A stretch of DNA of 25,605 nt from Candidatus Zixiibacteriota bacterium (lineage in GTDB: Bacteria > Zixibacteria > MSB-5A5 > RBG-16-43-9). Position numbers and translations under genes: made by a program. The notes below the pieces were generated by a model. That model made no database searches. It worked only from the letters and a program-made list of their open reading frames with translations, and had not been told where the DNA came from. Location: contig JAOUFL010000004.1 in the NCBI GenBank assembly GCA_029858245.1, positions 1 through 25,605 on the forward strand, in the 5' to 3' direction. Positions 14,768-22,864 of the stretch are shown piece after piece; within the stretch, counting starts at the first letter, position 1, and every line of letters starts with the position of its first letter.

Positions 14768-15514
14768 ATGAAAAAATTAATTATATTTTTGCTGGCAGCG
14801 ATTTTTTTATTCGGCTTTTCCTGTAAGAAGAAACCGATAGGACCGGTGAGCGAGAAGCCAACTTTCACCATCTACGGGGTGGTAGTTAAGGATATGAATA
14901 TTCAAAAGGATATTGCTTCTTTTGCAGTCTGGAGAAACGATACCCTTTACAATTATGCAACAGTTAAAGTAGGGAATAAGAATATACCCAATATCGGTTC
15001 CGGATTATATTATGATACTCTTCCCTATAATACCTTTGAGGTAAATACCACTTATATAGATTCAATCATAAGTTCCCTGGATACGGTTACTATAACTTTT
15101 AGCTTTACTATGCCAGATACTTTTTACATTAATCCTCTTCAGGGCAATGACAGTATAAATGCAGGGGGACATTCAGTGCAATTATCCTGGACCTCATCAG
15201 CTAACGCCTCAAAATATATCCTCAGTCTGGCTCAGGATACTGTAACCGGGGCAGGGTTATTTAAAACCACAGTTGGCAGCACAGACACAACCATTACCCC
15301 TGAGGCTTTTCGGAACACGGCTGACCAACTTGTAACCGGCGATTATTACACCTATGTTGTAGCTTATAACAAAAGTTTTTTCAGCTATCCTGAGATACCT
15401 TTTGCATTACCGACTAACCTGCCCACAGAGAATATAGGAGCAGGAGTACACGGCACGATTGGTGCAGGAATTATAGCTCGAAAAGCTAATATATATGTAA
15501 CAACTGCCCGGTAA
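14768..15514 (+). CDS. Lipoprotein with fibronectin-III-like domain
   Basis: A 248-residue exported lipoprotein. The signal peptide MKKLIIFLLAAIFLFGFSC ends in a lipobox Cys at residue 19, followed by KKK, the same 'SCKKK' start seen in the propeller lipoprotein. The middle is beta-rich without a recognised motif. About residues 130-215 (HSVQLSWTSSANASKYILSL ... YYTYVVAYN) resemble a fibronectin type III domain. It starts one base after the aminotransferase stop with GGGGAGG upstream. A surface-exposed binding role is possible; no function is identified. Confidence 0.78.
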   Translation: MKKLIIFLLAAIFLFGFSCKKKPIGPVSEKPTFTIYGVVVKDMNIQKDIASFAVWRNDTLYNYATVKVGNKNIPNIGSGLYYDTLPYNTFEVNTTYIDSIISSLDTVTITFSFTMPDTFYINPLQGNDSINAGGHSVQLSWTSSANASKYILSLAQDTVTGAGLFKTTVGSTDTTITPEAFRNTADQLVTGDYYTYVVAYNKSFFSYPEIPFALPTNLPTENIGAGVHGTIGAGIIARKANIYVTTAR

Positions 15515-15529
15515 CTGGAGCTTCAATCT

Positions 15530-16462
15530 TTGTCCAAGAAAGTTTTTAAGGAGATCAAGGATTTAGTAACCGAAGCCAGGAATCCCGCTACTTTTGATAT
15601 CGATTCAAAATCTACCCAGCAGATTTTAAAGCTTATTAATGCCGAGGATAAGAAAGTTGCTGGGGCTGTTGCTGAAGTAATCCCCCAGATAGCAAAAGCA
15701 GTTGAGCTGGTCGTCAGATGCTTTAAGCTTGGGGGCAGGCTTTTCTACATAGGTGCTGGAACCAGCGGCAGGTTAGGGATTCTGGATGCTGCAGAATGTC
15801 CTCCCACTTTTGGTACTCCTCAAAAGATGATAAAAGGGATAATCGCCGGAGGCAGGAGGAGTTTAGTTCGCTCAAAAGAGGGTGCGGAAGATAATAGTGC
15901 TGCCGGGATTAAGGATTTAAGAAAAGCTGGTTTGAACAAAAATGATATTGTAGTGGGTATAGCTGCATCCAGGAGAACTCCCTACGTATTGGCAGGTTTA
16001 AAATACGCAAAAGGGATTCGAGCAAAAACGATTTTTATCTTCTGTAATCCGGTTAAAAGATTAAAAATCAAACCGGATGTAATCATCTCTCCTCTTTTAG
16101 GACCTGAGGTTATAACCGGCTCAACCAGGATGAAAGCAGGAACAGCACAGAAGCTGATTTTGAATATGCTTACCACCACTGCTATGATTAAAACAGGCAA
16201 AGTCTATCAGAATCTGATGGTTGACCTTCAGGCAAGAAGTCAGAAACTTTCGGAAAGGTCCAAGCGTATCATAATGGAGGTGACTGGCGTTGGTTACAGG
16301 GAGGCGGAGAAATACCTGCAACTCTCGGATGGTAAAGTCAAGACTGCTCTGGTGATGATACTTTCAATGGTGAGCAGCGTTGAGGCAGAAAAAAGATTGA
16401 AAAAAGCAGGCGGATTTGTAAGAAAAGCTGTAGCGGAAGGCTTTAGCCTTCCAGAGAAATGA
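15530..16462 (+). CDS. murQ: N-acetylmuramic acid 6-phosphate etherase
   Basis: A 310-residue cytoplasmic enzyme of cell-wall recycling that cleaves the lactyl ether of MurNAc 6-phosphate to GlcNAc 6-phosphate and D-lactate. The SIS-domain signature is complete: 'TEARNPATFDID' at 14-25, 'FYIGAGTSGRLGILDAAECPPTFG' at 72-95, 'EGAED' at 117-121 and 'GPEVITGSTRMKAGTAQKL' at 191-209. E89 and E120 align with the two catalytic-region glutamates of the E. coli enzyme. One oddity is 'GIAASRRTPY' at 143-152, where family members usually have Gly in place of R148. The start is TTG 15530, with GGAGC at usable spacing. No anmK, nagZ or MurNAc transporter is next to it; the upstream lipoprotein ends 15 bases before. 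Confidence 0.95.
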   Translation: MSKKVFKEIKDLVTEARNPATFDIDSKSTQQILKLINAEDKKVAGAVAEVIPQIAKAVELVVRCFKLGGRLFYIGAGTSGRLGILDAAECPPTFGTPQKMIKGIIAGGRRSLVRSKEGAEDNSAAGIKDLRKAGLNKNDIVVGIAASRRTPYVLAGLKYAKGIRAKTIFIFCNPVKRLKIKPDVIISPLLGPEVITGSTRMKAGTAQKLILNMLTTTAMIKTGKVYQNLMVDLQARSQKLSERSKRIIMEVTGVGYREAEKYLQLSDGKVKTALVMILSMVSSVEAEKRLKKAGGFVRKAVAEGFSLPEK

Positions 16463-16510
16463 AATGGAGTTATACAAACCTCCGAAACATTGTTTAAAAA
16501 GGAAGACTTT

Positions 16511-16843
16511 ATGCCATATTGCCCGAAATGTAAAGCCGAATTTGAACCCGGCATAGAAAGATGCAGTGATTGTGACCTTCCTTTAGTTAATAAGCTATCC
16601 GAAGATAGCTACAAAGAGGTTAAATATAAGTTCCTGCGTAATCTTCCCAGCCGACTCTATGCAGAGATGCTGAAAGAATCCCTGCAAAATCAAGGAATTC
16701 ATGCGCTGATCAAAGGGGATGATATCGGGATAATGCTGGGTAGCTACTCCACCACTTCACCAGTTGAAATCAGCCTGTGGGTCCCTGAGGATGACTGGGA
16801 AAAGGCTGACCGGCTTGCAGATGAGATGTTAAACCACATCTAA
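16511..16843 (+). CDS. Zinc-ribbon protein with DUF2007-type domain
   Basis: A 110-residue protein. Residues 4-21 form a zinc ribbon (CPKC ... CSDC, two CxxC pairs), and residues 40-110 match the DUF2007 'putative signal transducing' fold (LRNLPSRLYAEMLKESLQNQGIHALIKGD ... LWVPEDDWEKADRLADEML). The biochemical role is unknown. The start ATG 16511 is preferred over in-frame TTG 16490 because AAGGAAG (16499-16505) sits five bases upstream. It follows murQ by about 50 bases and is probably co-transcribed with it. Confidence 0.85.
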   Translation: MPYCPKCKAEFEPGIERCSDCDLPLVNKLSEDSYKEVKYKFLRNLPSRLYAEMLKESLQNQGIHALIKGDDIGIMLGSYSTTSPVEISLWVPEDDWEKADRLADEMLNHI

Positions 16844-16876
16844 AGAAATCCCCAAGGAAGTATTTATCTTATATTT

Positions 16877-16931
16877 AATCTGATATTCAGATTTATTCTT
16901 ATATAGTGAGCTGAAAACTTTATAGTTCAGC
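16877..16931. repeat. Two short inverted repeats upstream of the HEAT gene
   Basis: AATCTGA-TAT-TCAGATT is a perfect 7-bp inverted repeat at 16877-16893. GCTGAA (16910-16915) and TTCAGC (16926-16931) form a second one with a 10-base loop. Neither is followed by a T run, so they are not obvious terminators. A TATAAT lies further on at 16996-17001 without a good -35. The first could be an operator for the HEAT/HD-GYP unit. Confidence 0.3.
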
Positions 16932-17070
16932 ATCTGTCAAAATCCCCCAAACTCAGAGATGGTTTTTCAACCAAAATATCCCCTCTTTATCCTTTTATAA
17001 TATACTAAACCTGACGATAATAACTTAAGAAGAGGTGAAAAAGTTAGCAAACCACCCTGGATGGGTAAAT

Positions 17071-18822
17071 ATGCCTGATAAACTCAATAATTTTCAATCC
17101 GGGATAGAAGAATTACAAGAGGATTCTGATGAGCTTCTGAAAAAGGTTCAGGAATTGCTGACTCTTCTGGTGAAGACCCTGAAGATTTTCTGCATCTATC
17201 CTTCAGATAATCCCATACCGAAAGAATTCAAGAACAACCTTTTCAAAAAATTAGTGGAGTTCCTGGAGAAATATGAAGAGCTAAAAATCCAGGTGGATCA
17301 ATCTAAACTCATTTTCAGAGACAAGATCATACTCCAGGAGGAGAAAAAAGATGAGGGGATTTCTTTTGCTCTATACCGTGACGGGATAAGAGAGATTACT
17401 TTTCTTAGCGGGATAGAGCAGGATGAACTTGATTCGATTCTGGAAATAATAAGCTGCTGTATAAAGTCGAATCTGCCCGAGGATGATATGGTTACTCTTT
17501 TCTGGGAAAAGGAATTAGCTCATATAAAGTTTTTAGTCGTGGATGAGTTTTTAAGCGAGGAACTATCGGATTTGCCCCAAACCATAGGAGACAACGATTT
17601 AAAAAAAGTTTATTATTCGGAAATAGAATTAGATGAGAATGAAGAAAAGAGTAAAGGAATTCCCCACAAAATAGAAATCGATAGATTTGTGCATGATTTA
17701 GACCTGATACCCGAGAAAGAGCTAAAGGAACTAAAAACTCTTGTAGAAAAAGATAAGAAATTTGAGCCATTAAAAGAGCTGTTTTTAATCCTCAGGGAGA
17801 TATTCTGGGGGGAAAAGGAGCTACAGGAATTTTTAGAAACGGTTAATATCCTGGAGAAACTCCTGGATTCTCTGGTGAGTCAGGGTGATTTCTATTTAGC
17901 CTCCGAGATGTTACTTATGCTCAAGGAGGTGGAGAAATTCAATGTGGAAAAGGCACAGTCAAATAGGTCTGAAAGGATTAAGGATACTATAAACCGTGCT
18001 GGAGATAATGAAAGGATCAAAACCCTCACCCGGGTTTTAAACCAGGATTTAAAAATGGACCTTTACACTGCAGGAAAATATATCTCACTCTTGAATTTGA
18101 ATTCTATACCCCATCTGGTGGATATGTTAGCAGAGCTGGAGCACTTTCCTGCCAGAAGGATGGTTTGCAGAGTGCTGGAAAATGCAGGAGAGAAGAATAT
18201 AGACCTGTTAGGCAAAGGAGTTTATGATCGCAGATGGTATGTGGTCAGGAATATAGTGTGGGTGTTAGGCAGAATCGGCTCCCCGGTGGCTATTCCCTAC
18301 TTAAAGAAAACCATCGCTCATCTGGACATAAGGGTAAGAAAAGAGACCCTGCAAGCGCTTTCCAATATCGAGGGGGGTGAGGTTACAAAAATTCTTTTGA
18401 GAGTCTTAGAGGATTCAGAAGAAAGGTTCAGAATCGAAGCAGCAAAGCTTTTAAGTAAAAAACAGGATCAGGCGGTTATCGATTCAGTGTCCAGCATTCT
18501 TTGCAGAAAGGATTTCAGGGACAAAAGCAAAACAGAGAAGGAGGCTTTGTTACAATCCTGGGTTGAAATAAATAAAGACAAAGCCATATCCCTTCTTAAG
18601 AAATTGATTTTAAAAAGAACATGGATTAAAAGGGAAAAACAAAGAGAAACCTCCTCCCTGGCTTTAAAAGCTTTAGCTTCCGTCAATACATCCCTGGCCC
18701 AGGATAGTCTGAAAGAACTATCTGCCAGAAGCAGCAGAAAGATTCGACAGCAGGCGAAATCGTTATGGGAAAAGGTCTCAATCAAAAGTTCGGAAAATAT
18801 TCAAAAATCAGATTTAAGTTAG
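17071..18822 (+). CDS. HEAT-repeat protein with N-terminal sensor-like module
   Basis: A 583-residue cytoplasmic protein with no signal peptide or membrane helix. Residues about 20-150 form a helical/beta module (KTLKIFCIYPSDNPIPKEF ... LYRDGIREITFLSGIEQDEL) that resembles the N-terminus of the next gene product. A charged helical linker follows. The last third holds HEAT repeats, e.g. 'VVRNIVWVLGRIGSPVAIPYL', 'VRKETLQALSNIEGGEVTKIL' and 'FRIEAAKLLSKKQDQAVIDS'. HEAT repeats mediate protein binding. ATG 17071 is preferred; GTG 17035 is in frame but its purine-rich stretch is too close to act as a ribosome binding site. The stop is 10 bases before the HD-GYP gene, so the two are co-transcribed and may act together in signalling. 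Confidence 0.8.
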   Translation: MPDKLNNFQSGIEELQEDSDELLKKVQELLTLLVKTLKIFCIYPSDNPIPKEFKNNLFKKLVEFLEKYEELKIQVDQSKLIFRDKIILQEEKKDEGISFALYRDGIREITFLSGIEQDELDSILEIISCCIKSNLPEDDMVTLFWEKELAHIKFLVVDEFLSEELSDLPQTIGDNDLKKVYYSEIELDENEEKSKGIPHKIEIDRFVHDLDLIPEKELKELKTLVEKDKKFEPLKELFLILREIFWGEKELQEFLETVNILEKLLDSLVSQGDFYLASEMLLMLKEVEKFNVEKAQSNRSERIKDTINRAGDNERIKTLTRVLNQDLKMDLYTAGKYISLLNLNSIPHLVDMLAELEHFPARRMVCRVLENAGEKNIDLLGKGVYDRRWYVVRNIVWVLGRIGSPVAIPYLKKTIAHLDIRVRKETLQALSNIEGGEVTKILLRVLEDSEERFRIEAAKLLSKKQDQAVIDSVSSILCRKDFRDKSKTEKEALLQSWVEINKDKAISLLKKLILKRTWIKREKQRETSSLALKALASVNTSLAQDSLKELSARSSRKIRQQAKSLWEKVSIKSSENIQKSDLS

Positions 18823-18832
18823 GAGCTGCAAT

Positions 18833-20302
18833 TTGAATAATATAGCAGAACAGGTAGAAAAAGAGACAAGGCAAGAGAATAAGGAGAACTTCATTTACCT
18901 TCTTGGAAAGGGGAAGGAACTGGTAAATATCTTCTACTCCACCCTGAAGACTGCATTTTTATACGAGCCTAATAATGATGCTTTCCTAAAACAAATCAAT
19001 CCCCTGATGAGTATTATCGAGATTATAATCCGGCAGGAGGAGGAGCTTTCCTTGAGCACAAAAGATGGATATCTTTTCTTGAACCAGGCGCGGCTGAGGT
19101 TTGATTTCGAGAGTTATGTTGCCATCAGGTTTATCATGGAGCTTTTTCAGAAACTTAAACTATATAAGTTCTCCCTGGAGTCCGGCATAGATCAAGAAGA
19201 GATGCAAAATTTTATTTACATTCTGGTGCAGTTCGATTCCAATGTGGATGATCCCTATACCAGCCTGGAGAACAAAGTTTATGAGAATAATATTAAACAC
19301 CTGCATCTGGAAAAAGAAATCCCCTCTTCAGAATCGCACCAGATTTTACTGGACAAGAGAAAGTTAGCTAAAAAAACTTTCTTTAAAGCGATTTCCGTGG
19401 TCAAGGAGACCAGTCAGAAGGCCATGTCCAATAAGGAGATAAACTTCGTTAAGGTGAAAAGAGTAGTTCAATCGCTGGTGGATCAGATACTGCAAAACGA
19501 GGAGATCTTTTTAGAGCTTTCCTCCCTGAAGAATTATGATGAATATACTTATGTCCATTCCGCCAACGTTTGCATTTATTCGCTATTTATGGGTTTAAGG
19601 CTGGGTTTGAGTAAGAGGGAGCTGAGCGAGTTGGGAGTTGCCTCGCTTTTTCACGATATCGGTAAGGTAAAACTACCTCTGGAACTGCTAAATAAACCGA
19701 CCAGTTTTAACGAATCCGAGTGGGTTAAAATGAGGAAACATCCGGTCATAGGGGTAAAAAATCTTTTAACCAGCTTAAAACTTGAGCCATCCTCCATCCG
19801 GGCTATAATGGTTAGTTTTGAACATCATCTCAATATAGATCTTACAGGTTATCCTCAGCTCAAGGATAATAGAGAGTTGAATCTATACTCTCGCATCATC
19901 AGTATTGCGGATGCCTATGATGCTATGACCTCAGGAAGGGTATATTCTAAAACCCCCATTCCACCGGATGAAGCTCTTAAAAGAATGTTTTACTCCCGTG
20001 ACAAGATGCATGATTCTGTGCTGTTGAAATTTTTCATCAATATGCTGGGGGTTTATCCAGTGGGTTCTTTAGTACTTCTGAGTGACGGGAAAATGGGGTT
20101 AGTGATAAAGAATAATCCAGAGAATTTGACCTCCCCTCAAGTAAAGATCATCGCAGATCCGCAGGGATTAAAAGACAGTTACCAGAGTGTGGATTTAAAT
20201 AAAATCTCTCAATCCTCAGAAGAAGATGTAGAATCCTGCAAGATAGTGAAATGCCTGGATCCCCAGAAATATAATCTTGACCTTTCTCAATTTATACTCT
20301 AA
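18833..20302 (+). CDS. HD-GYP domain protein, possible cyclic-di-nucleotide phosphodiesterase
   Basis: A 489-residue cytoplasmic protein. Residues about 20-150 form the module shared with the HEAT protein (STLKTAFLYEPNNDAFLKQI ... FSLESGIDQEEMQNFIYIL). The HD-GYP domain spans about 230-400: 'YVHSANVCIYSLFMGLRLGL', the H274-D275 pair in 'FHDIGK', 'MRKHPVIG', H331-H332 and D336 in 'HHLNIDLTGYP', and 'ISIADAYDAMTSGR'. HD-GYP proteins hydrolyse c-di-GMP or related cyclic dinucleotides. The canonical HHExxDGxGYP signature is altered at the Glu (L333) and first Gly (L337), so activity is uncertain, although the metal-ligand residues are kept. A C-terminal tail (VGSLVLLSDGKMGLVIKN) is common in such proteins. 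The start is TTG 18833, with AGGAG at good spacing. Confidence 0.88.
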   Translation: MNNIAEQVEKETRQENKENFIYLLGKGKELVNIFYSTLKTAFLYEPNNDAFLKQINPLMSIIEIIIRQEEELSLSTKDGYLFLNQARLRFDFESYVAIRFIMELFQKLKLYKFSLESGIDQEEMQNFIYILVQFDSNVDDPYTSLENKVYENNIKHLHLEKEIPSSESHQILLDKRKLAKKTFFKAISVVKETSQKAMSNKEINFVKVKRVVQSLVDQILQNEEIFLELSSLKNYDEYTYVHSANVCIYSLFMGLRLGLSKRELSELGVASLFHDIGKVKLPLELLNKPTSFNESEWVKMRKHPVIGVKNLLTSLKLEPSSIRAIMVSFEHHLNIDLTGYPQLKDNRELNLYSRIISIADAYDAMTSGRVYSKTPIPPDEALKRMFYSRDKMHDSVLLKFFINMLGVYPVGSLVLLSDGKMGLVIKNNPENLTSPQVKIIADPQGLKDSYQSVDLNKISQSSEEDVESCKIVKCLDPQKYNLDLSQFIL

Positions 20303-20353
20303 GAGTTGATTTTTATCGATTTTTTTCATATATTTTTTATTGAGGATAAATAA

Positions 20354-20998
20354 ATGAAATGGAAAAAAGGAGAATTCTGGATAATTGTAGGTTTTTTTGT
20401 GCTGACCGCTGTTCTGGTTAACCTTATGCGTTATTCGCGTGCGGAATCAAAAAAATTACCCAGTTTTTCAATTATCCCTCTTGAAATACGAGAATGGAAA
20501 GGAGAGGAATTCTTTTTTTCTGGCCAGACCTATGAGCTACTCAAGGTGGATGTTTCTACTCTGAGGAGATATGTAAGGAGGGATGGAGCTAATCTATGGT
20601 TTTTTATCTCCTATTTCAAAAGTCAGGAGTATGGCTCCCAGATTCATTCTCCAAAGCACTGCCTTCCTGGCAGCGGCTGGAAGATATTGAAGCGGGAGAA
20701 AGTCCGGATCGACCCTGGTTCCGGTTCAAGCTTTAAGGTGAACAAACTTCTGATAGCGGAGAAGAACTCCAGGGAGATTATGTACTACTGGTTTCAGACC
20801 AGAGGGGGAGTTATAAATAGCGAAATGGGATTGAAGCTGGATCTGGTTTTCAATGCACTCAGGAGAAGACCCACAGATGCCGCTTTTATCCGTATAAACC
20901 TGCCTTTAGGACAGCTTTCTGAAGAAGAGGCACAACTTTTGTTTGAGGATTTCCTGAGGACTTTTCAACCCAGTATAAAAAAGGCACTTCCTTTTTAG
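20354..20998 (+). CDS. EpsI-family exosortase-associated protein
   Basis: A 214-residue protein with one N-terminal membrane helix (FWIIVGFFVLTAVLVNLM) and an extracytoplasmic domain of the EpsI/DUF3485 family. The signature H98-S-P-K-H-C103-L-P-G-S-G-W is present, with 'WFFISYFKSQEYGSQ' before and 'YYWFQTRGG' after. EpsI is normally encoded beside or fused to an exosortase in exopolysaccharide/PEP-CTERM loci. No exosortase and no PEP-CTERM protein is in this window. It follows the HD-GYP gene by about 50 bases on the same strand, with GAGG before the ATG. It converges on the minus-strand SGNH hydrolase gene. Confidence 0.88.
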   Translation: MKWKKGEFWIIVGFFVLTAVLVNLMRYSRAESKKLPSFSIIPLEIREWKGEEFFFSGQTYELLKVDVSTLRRYVRRDGANLWFFISYFKSQEYGSQIHSPKHCLPGSGWKILKREKVRIDPGSGSSFKVNKLLIAEKNSREIMYYWFQTRGGVINSEMGLKLDLVFNALRRRPTDAAFIRINLPLGQLSEEEAQLLFEDFLRTFQPSIKKALPF

Positions 20999-21050
20999 AT
21001 AATTTTTTTGGAATGTCTCCCCTATTTAGCTGAATGCTGTACTATCAAGG

Positions 21051-22553
21051 TCAGTGCACTTCAAGTAGCATCATTGTCTTATAAATCTCCTCTGCAATGA
21101 TTCGATGCCCTTCTTTGGTGGGATGACAGTGGTCTATGAACAGGTTCTCCCTGCCTGCCTTATCAAAAGCTGAAACTGCATCTGCCAGTGGAATATTATA
21201 CCGTGAGGAGAGCTCTTTGAGTTTTTCTCCATAAACATTTTTTATCCTAAGGGACTGAAAGTCCAGCTCCTTTGCTTTCTCCAACTCCTCTTCTGCTTCA
21301 TTCAGCCTGCCCGAATTCTTCAGGGTAATTCCCAGATTATAATGAAAGACGGGATAATGGGGATTCTTCTCAATGGCTTTCCTGAAATAACTTTCTGCTA
21401 TCCTATAATTGCTTTCCTTCCAGTATAAAACCCCCAAGTTATTCAGATAGACAGTATTGTCGGGCTGGGAGAGTAATCCTTTTTCATAGAAAAACTTGCT
21501 GGAATCAGCATTTCCCCGATCCTCGTAAGCAGATTTGAAAACAGTCATTGAATACCAGTCTATCTTATCATAAACTTTAGCAAAATGAGACCAGTCAATG
21601 CAATAGGAGATTTTTCTTTTTAAAAGATTCTGGGTCTGGTCTGCCATAACCAGATTACCTTTCTGGTCTTTCAGGCTGGCGAAGACCTTGAATTGTAAGC
21701 CAGCGGGCCACTCCAGAGGGACCGGAACATTTATCAAGATGATTTTTATATTATCATCTTTAGCAAATTTTACCATTTCCTCCATATTACGGTAGTAATC
21801 TTCAGGTGCGACTCTAACCACGACTTCTTGAATTTTATCTTTTGATGACTTCTGATCGACATACGATTTTAGAGGGAGGATTAGCTCTTTTAGCAGTCTA
21901 TAAGTGGCGAGGTGATTTAGTGCCCCTAAAATTCCCACCACATTCTGATTTTTACCCATTAATTCCTTATCGGAGATGTATCCATTCTGGGAGGCATCAT
22001 TGTTTCCGAAATAAACGATTATCAGGTCAGGGGAGAATTGAAGCCCATAATGTTTGAGAAAGGTTAGTCCCTGTAAGGAGGTATATCCGGGCACAGCTGT
22101 GTTAACCAGTTCGAATTTTTTCTCCGGATTTCTCTGTTTTAATAACCCGACTAATTGTTCACCAAAAGCCTCTTCTCTTCTTTGCAAACCCAGCCCGACC
22201 GGAGCTGAGTCTCCCAGTAAGAGTATCCGGTAAGTATTATCAGGTTTCCTTATGGAAATCTCCGGTCCCAGAAGTCCACGGGAATTGGTTTGAAAGATGG
22301 ATTTATTAATGTTGGGCTTAAACCTCCATAAAAGAAGCGGATCTCTTTGCTGAACTCCGAGAAAACGGGAGAAAAGCTCCTGCTGCCAGAGTTTGTTTTC
22401 CCTTATCAGTTTTTCCTGGTCTGTGCTTGTGGCTATGAGATGAAGGCCTGATTCCAGAATCCTTAAGGTTATCTCCAGAAAAAGGAAGAACAGTATTATA
22501 AGGATTAAGGTAAATAGTATATATCTGAACCTGAAACCAGTTTTTGTTAACAT
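21051..22553 (-). CDS. Membrane-anchored SGNH/GDSL hydrolase with internal TPR repeats
   Basis: A 500-residue protein with an N-terminal membrane anchor (residues 9-32) and an extracytoplasmic SGNH hydrolase domain. Block I is 'LLLGDSAPVGLGL' with nucleophile S116, block II Gly is G156 (VPGYTSLQG), block III is 'YFGNND' with N184, and the catalytic pair is D474/H477 in 'IDHCHPT'. Between blocks III and V sit two TPR units (about 368-434: NNLGVLYWKESNYRIAESYF, YNLGITLKNSGRLNEAEEEL). Such enzymes deacylate or acylate surface glycans or lipids; substrate unknown. ATG 22553 is chosen because GAGGA lies six bases upstream and the promoter at 22581-22609 would start transcription at about 22574, downstream of the alternative ATG at 22580. 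Confidence 0.85.
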   Translation of the reverse strand: MLTKTGFRFRYILFTLILIILFFLFLEITLRILESGLHLIATSTDQEKLIRENKLWQQELFSRFLGVQQRDPLLLWRFKPNINKSIFQTNSRGLLGPEISIRKPDNTYRILLLGDSAPVGLGLQRREEAFGEQLVGLLKQRNPEKKFELVNTAVPGYTSLQGLTFLKHYGLQFSPDLIIVYFGNNDASQNGYISDKELMGKNQNVVGILGALNHLATYRLLKELILPLKSYVDQKSSKDKIQEVVVRVAPEDYYRNMEEMVKFAKDDNIKIILINVPVPLEWPAGLQFKVFASLKDQKGNLVMADQTQNLLKRKISYCIDWSHFAKVYDKIDWYSMTVFKSAYEDRGNADSSKFFYEKGLLSQPDNTVYLNNLGVLYWKESNYRIAESYFRKAIEKNPHYPVFHYNLGITLKNSGRLNEAEEELEKAKELDFQSLRIKNVYGEKLKELSSRYNIPLADAVSAFDKAGRENLFIDHCHPTKEGHRIIAEEIYKTMMLLEVH

Positions 22554-22580
22554 ATGATTTCCTCGATATCTGACATACAA

Positions 22581-22609
22581 ATAATAAAGAATAGAAGGAT
22601 TGGTGTCAA
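22581..22609 (-). promoter_or_regulatory. Promoter of the SGNH hydrolase gene
   Basis: On the minus strand TTGACA (22604-22609) and TATTAT (22581-22586) are separated by exactly 17 bp, near-consensus in sequence and spacing. The predicted transcript starts about 20 bases before ATG 22553. Confidence 0.75.
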
Positions 22610-22667
22610 GTTTAGAGAGGAGGTATTTCTTTTGAAAAAATGAATTTTTACACGAGGTAGAGTCCTA

Positions 22668-22695
22668 TTGACAATTATAAGACAGTTATTAAATT
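22668..22695 (+). promoter_or_regulatory. Promoter of the dockerin-type secreted protein gene
   Basis: TTGACA (22668-22673) and TAAATT (22690-22695) with 16 bp spacing. It is divergent from the SGNH promoter. The predicted leader to ATG 22865 is about 160 bases, the longest in the window; within it GGAGGTT (about 22783) can pair with AACCTCC (about 22834). I do not recognise a known riboswitch there. Confidence 0.5.
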
Positions 22696-22864
22696 ATTGC
22701 TACAAACTGAGTTTTGCTTCAAAGTTTTGATGAGGGGGAAAGGTTGTTCTTTTATAAAATCCTCAGTATTATCTATTAGCCGGAGGTTTTACCGCAGGCG
22801 TTATAAAAGTTACTATTTTAAATTTCCATAACCTAACCTCCAGATATGGCTGAAGGAGGAAGTA

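Noticed and set aside
22765..22864. Riboswitch or sRNA in the leader of the dockerin-type gene
   Set aside because: Only one 7-bp pairing (GGAGGTT/AACCTCC) is visible and no known class is recognisable.
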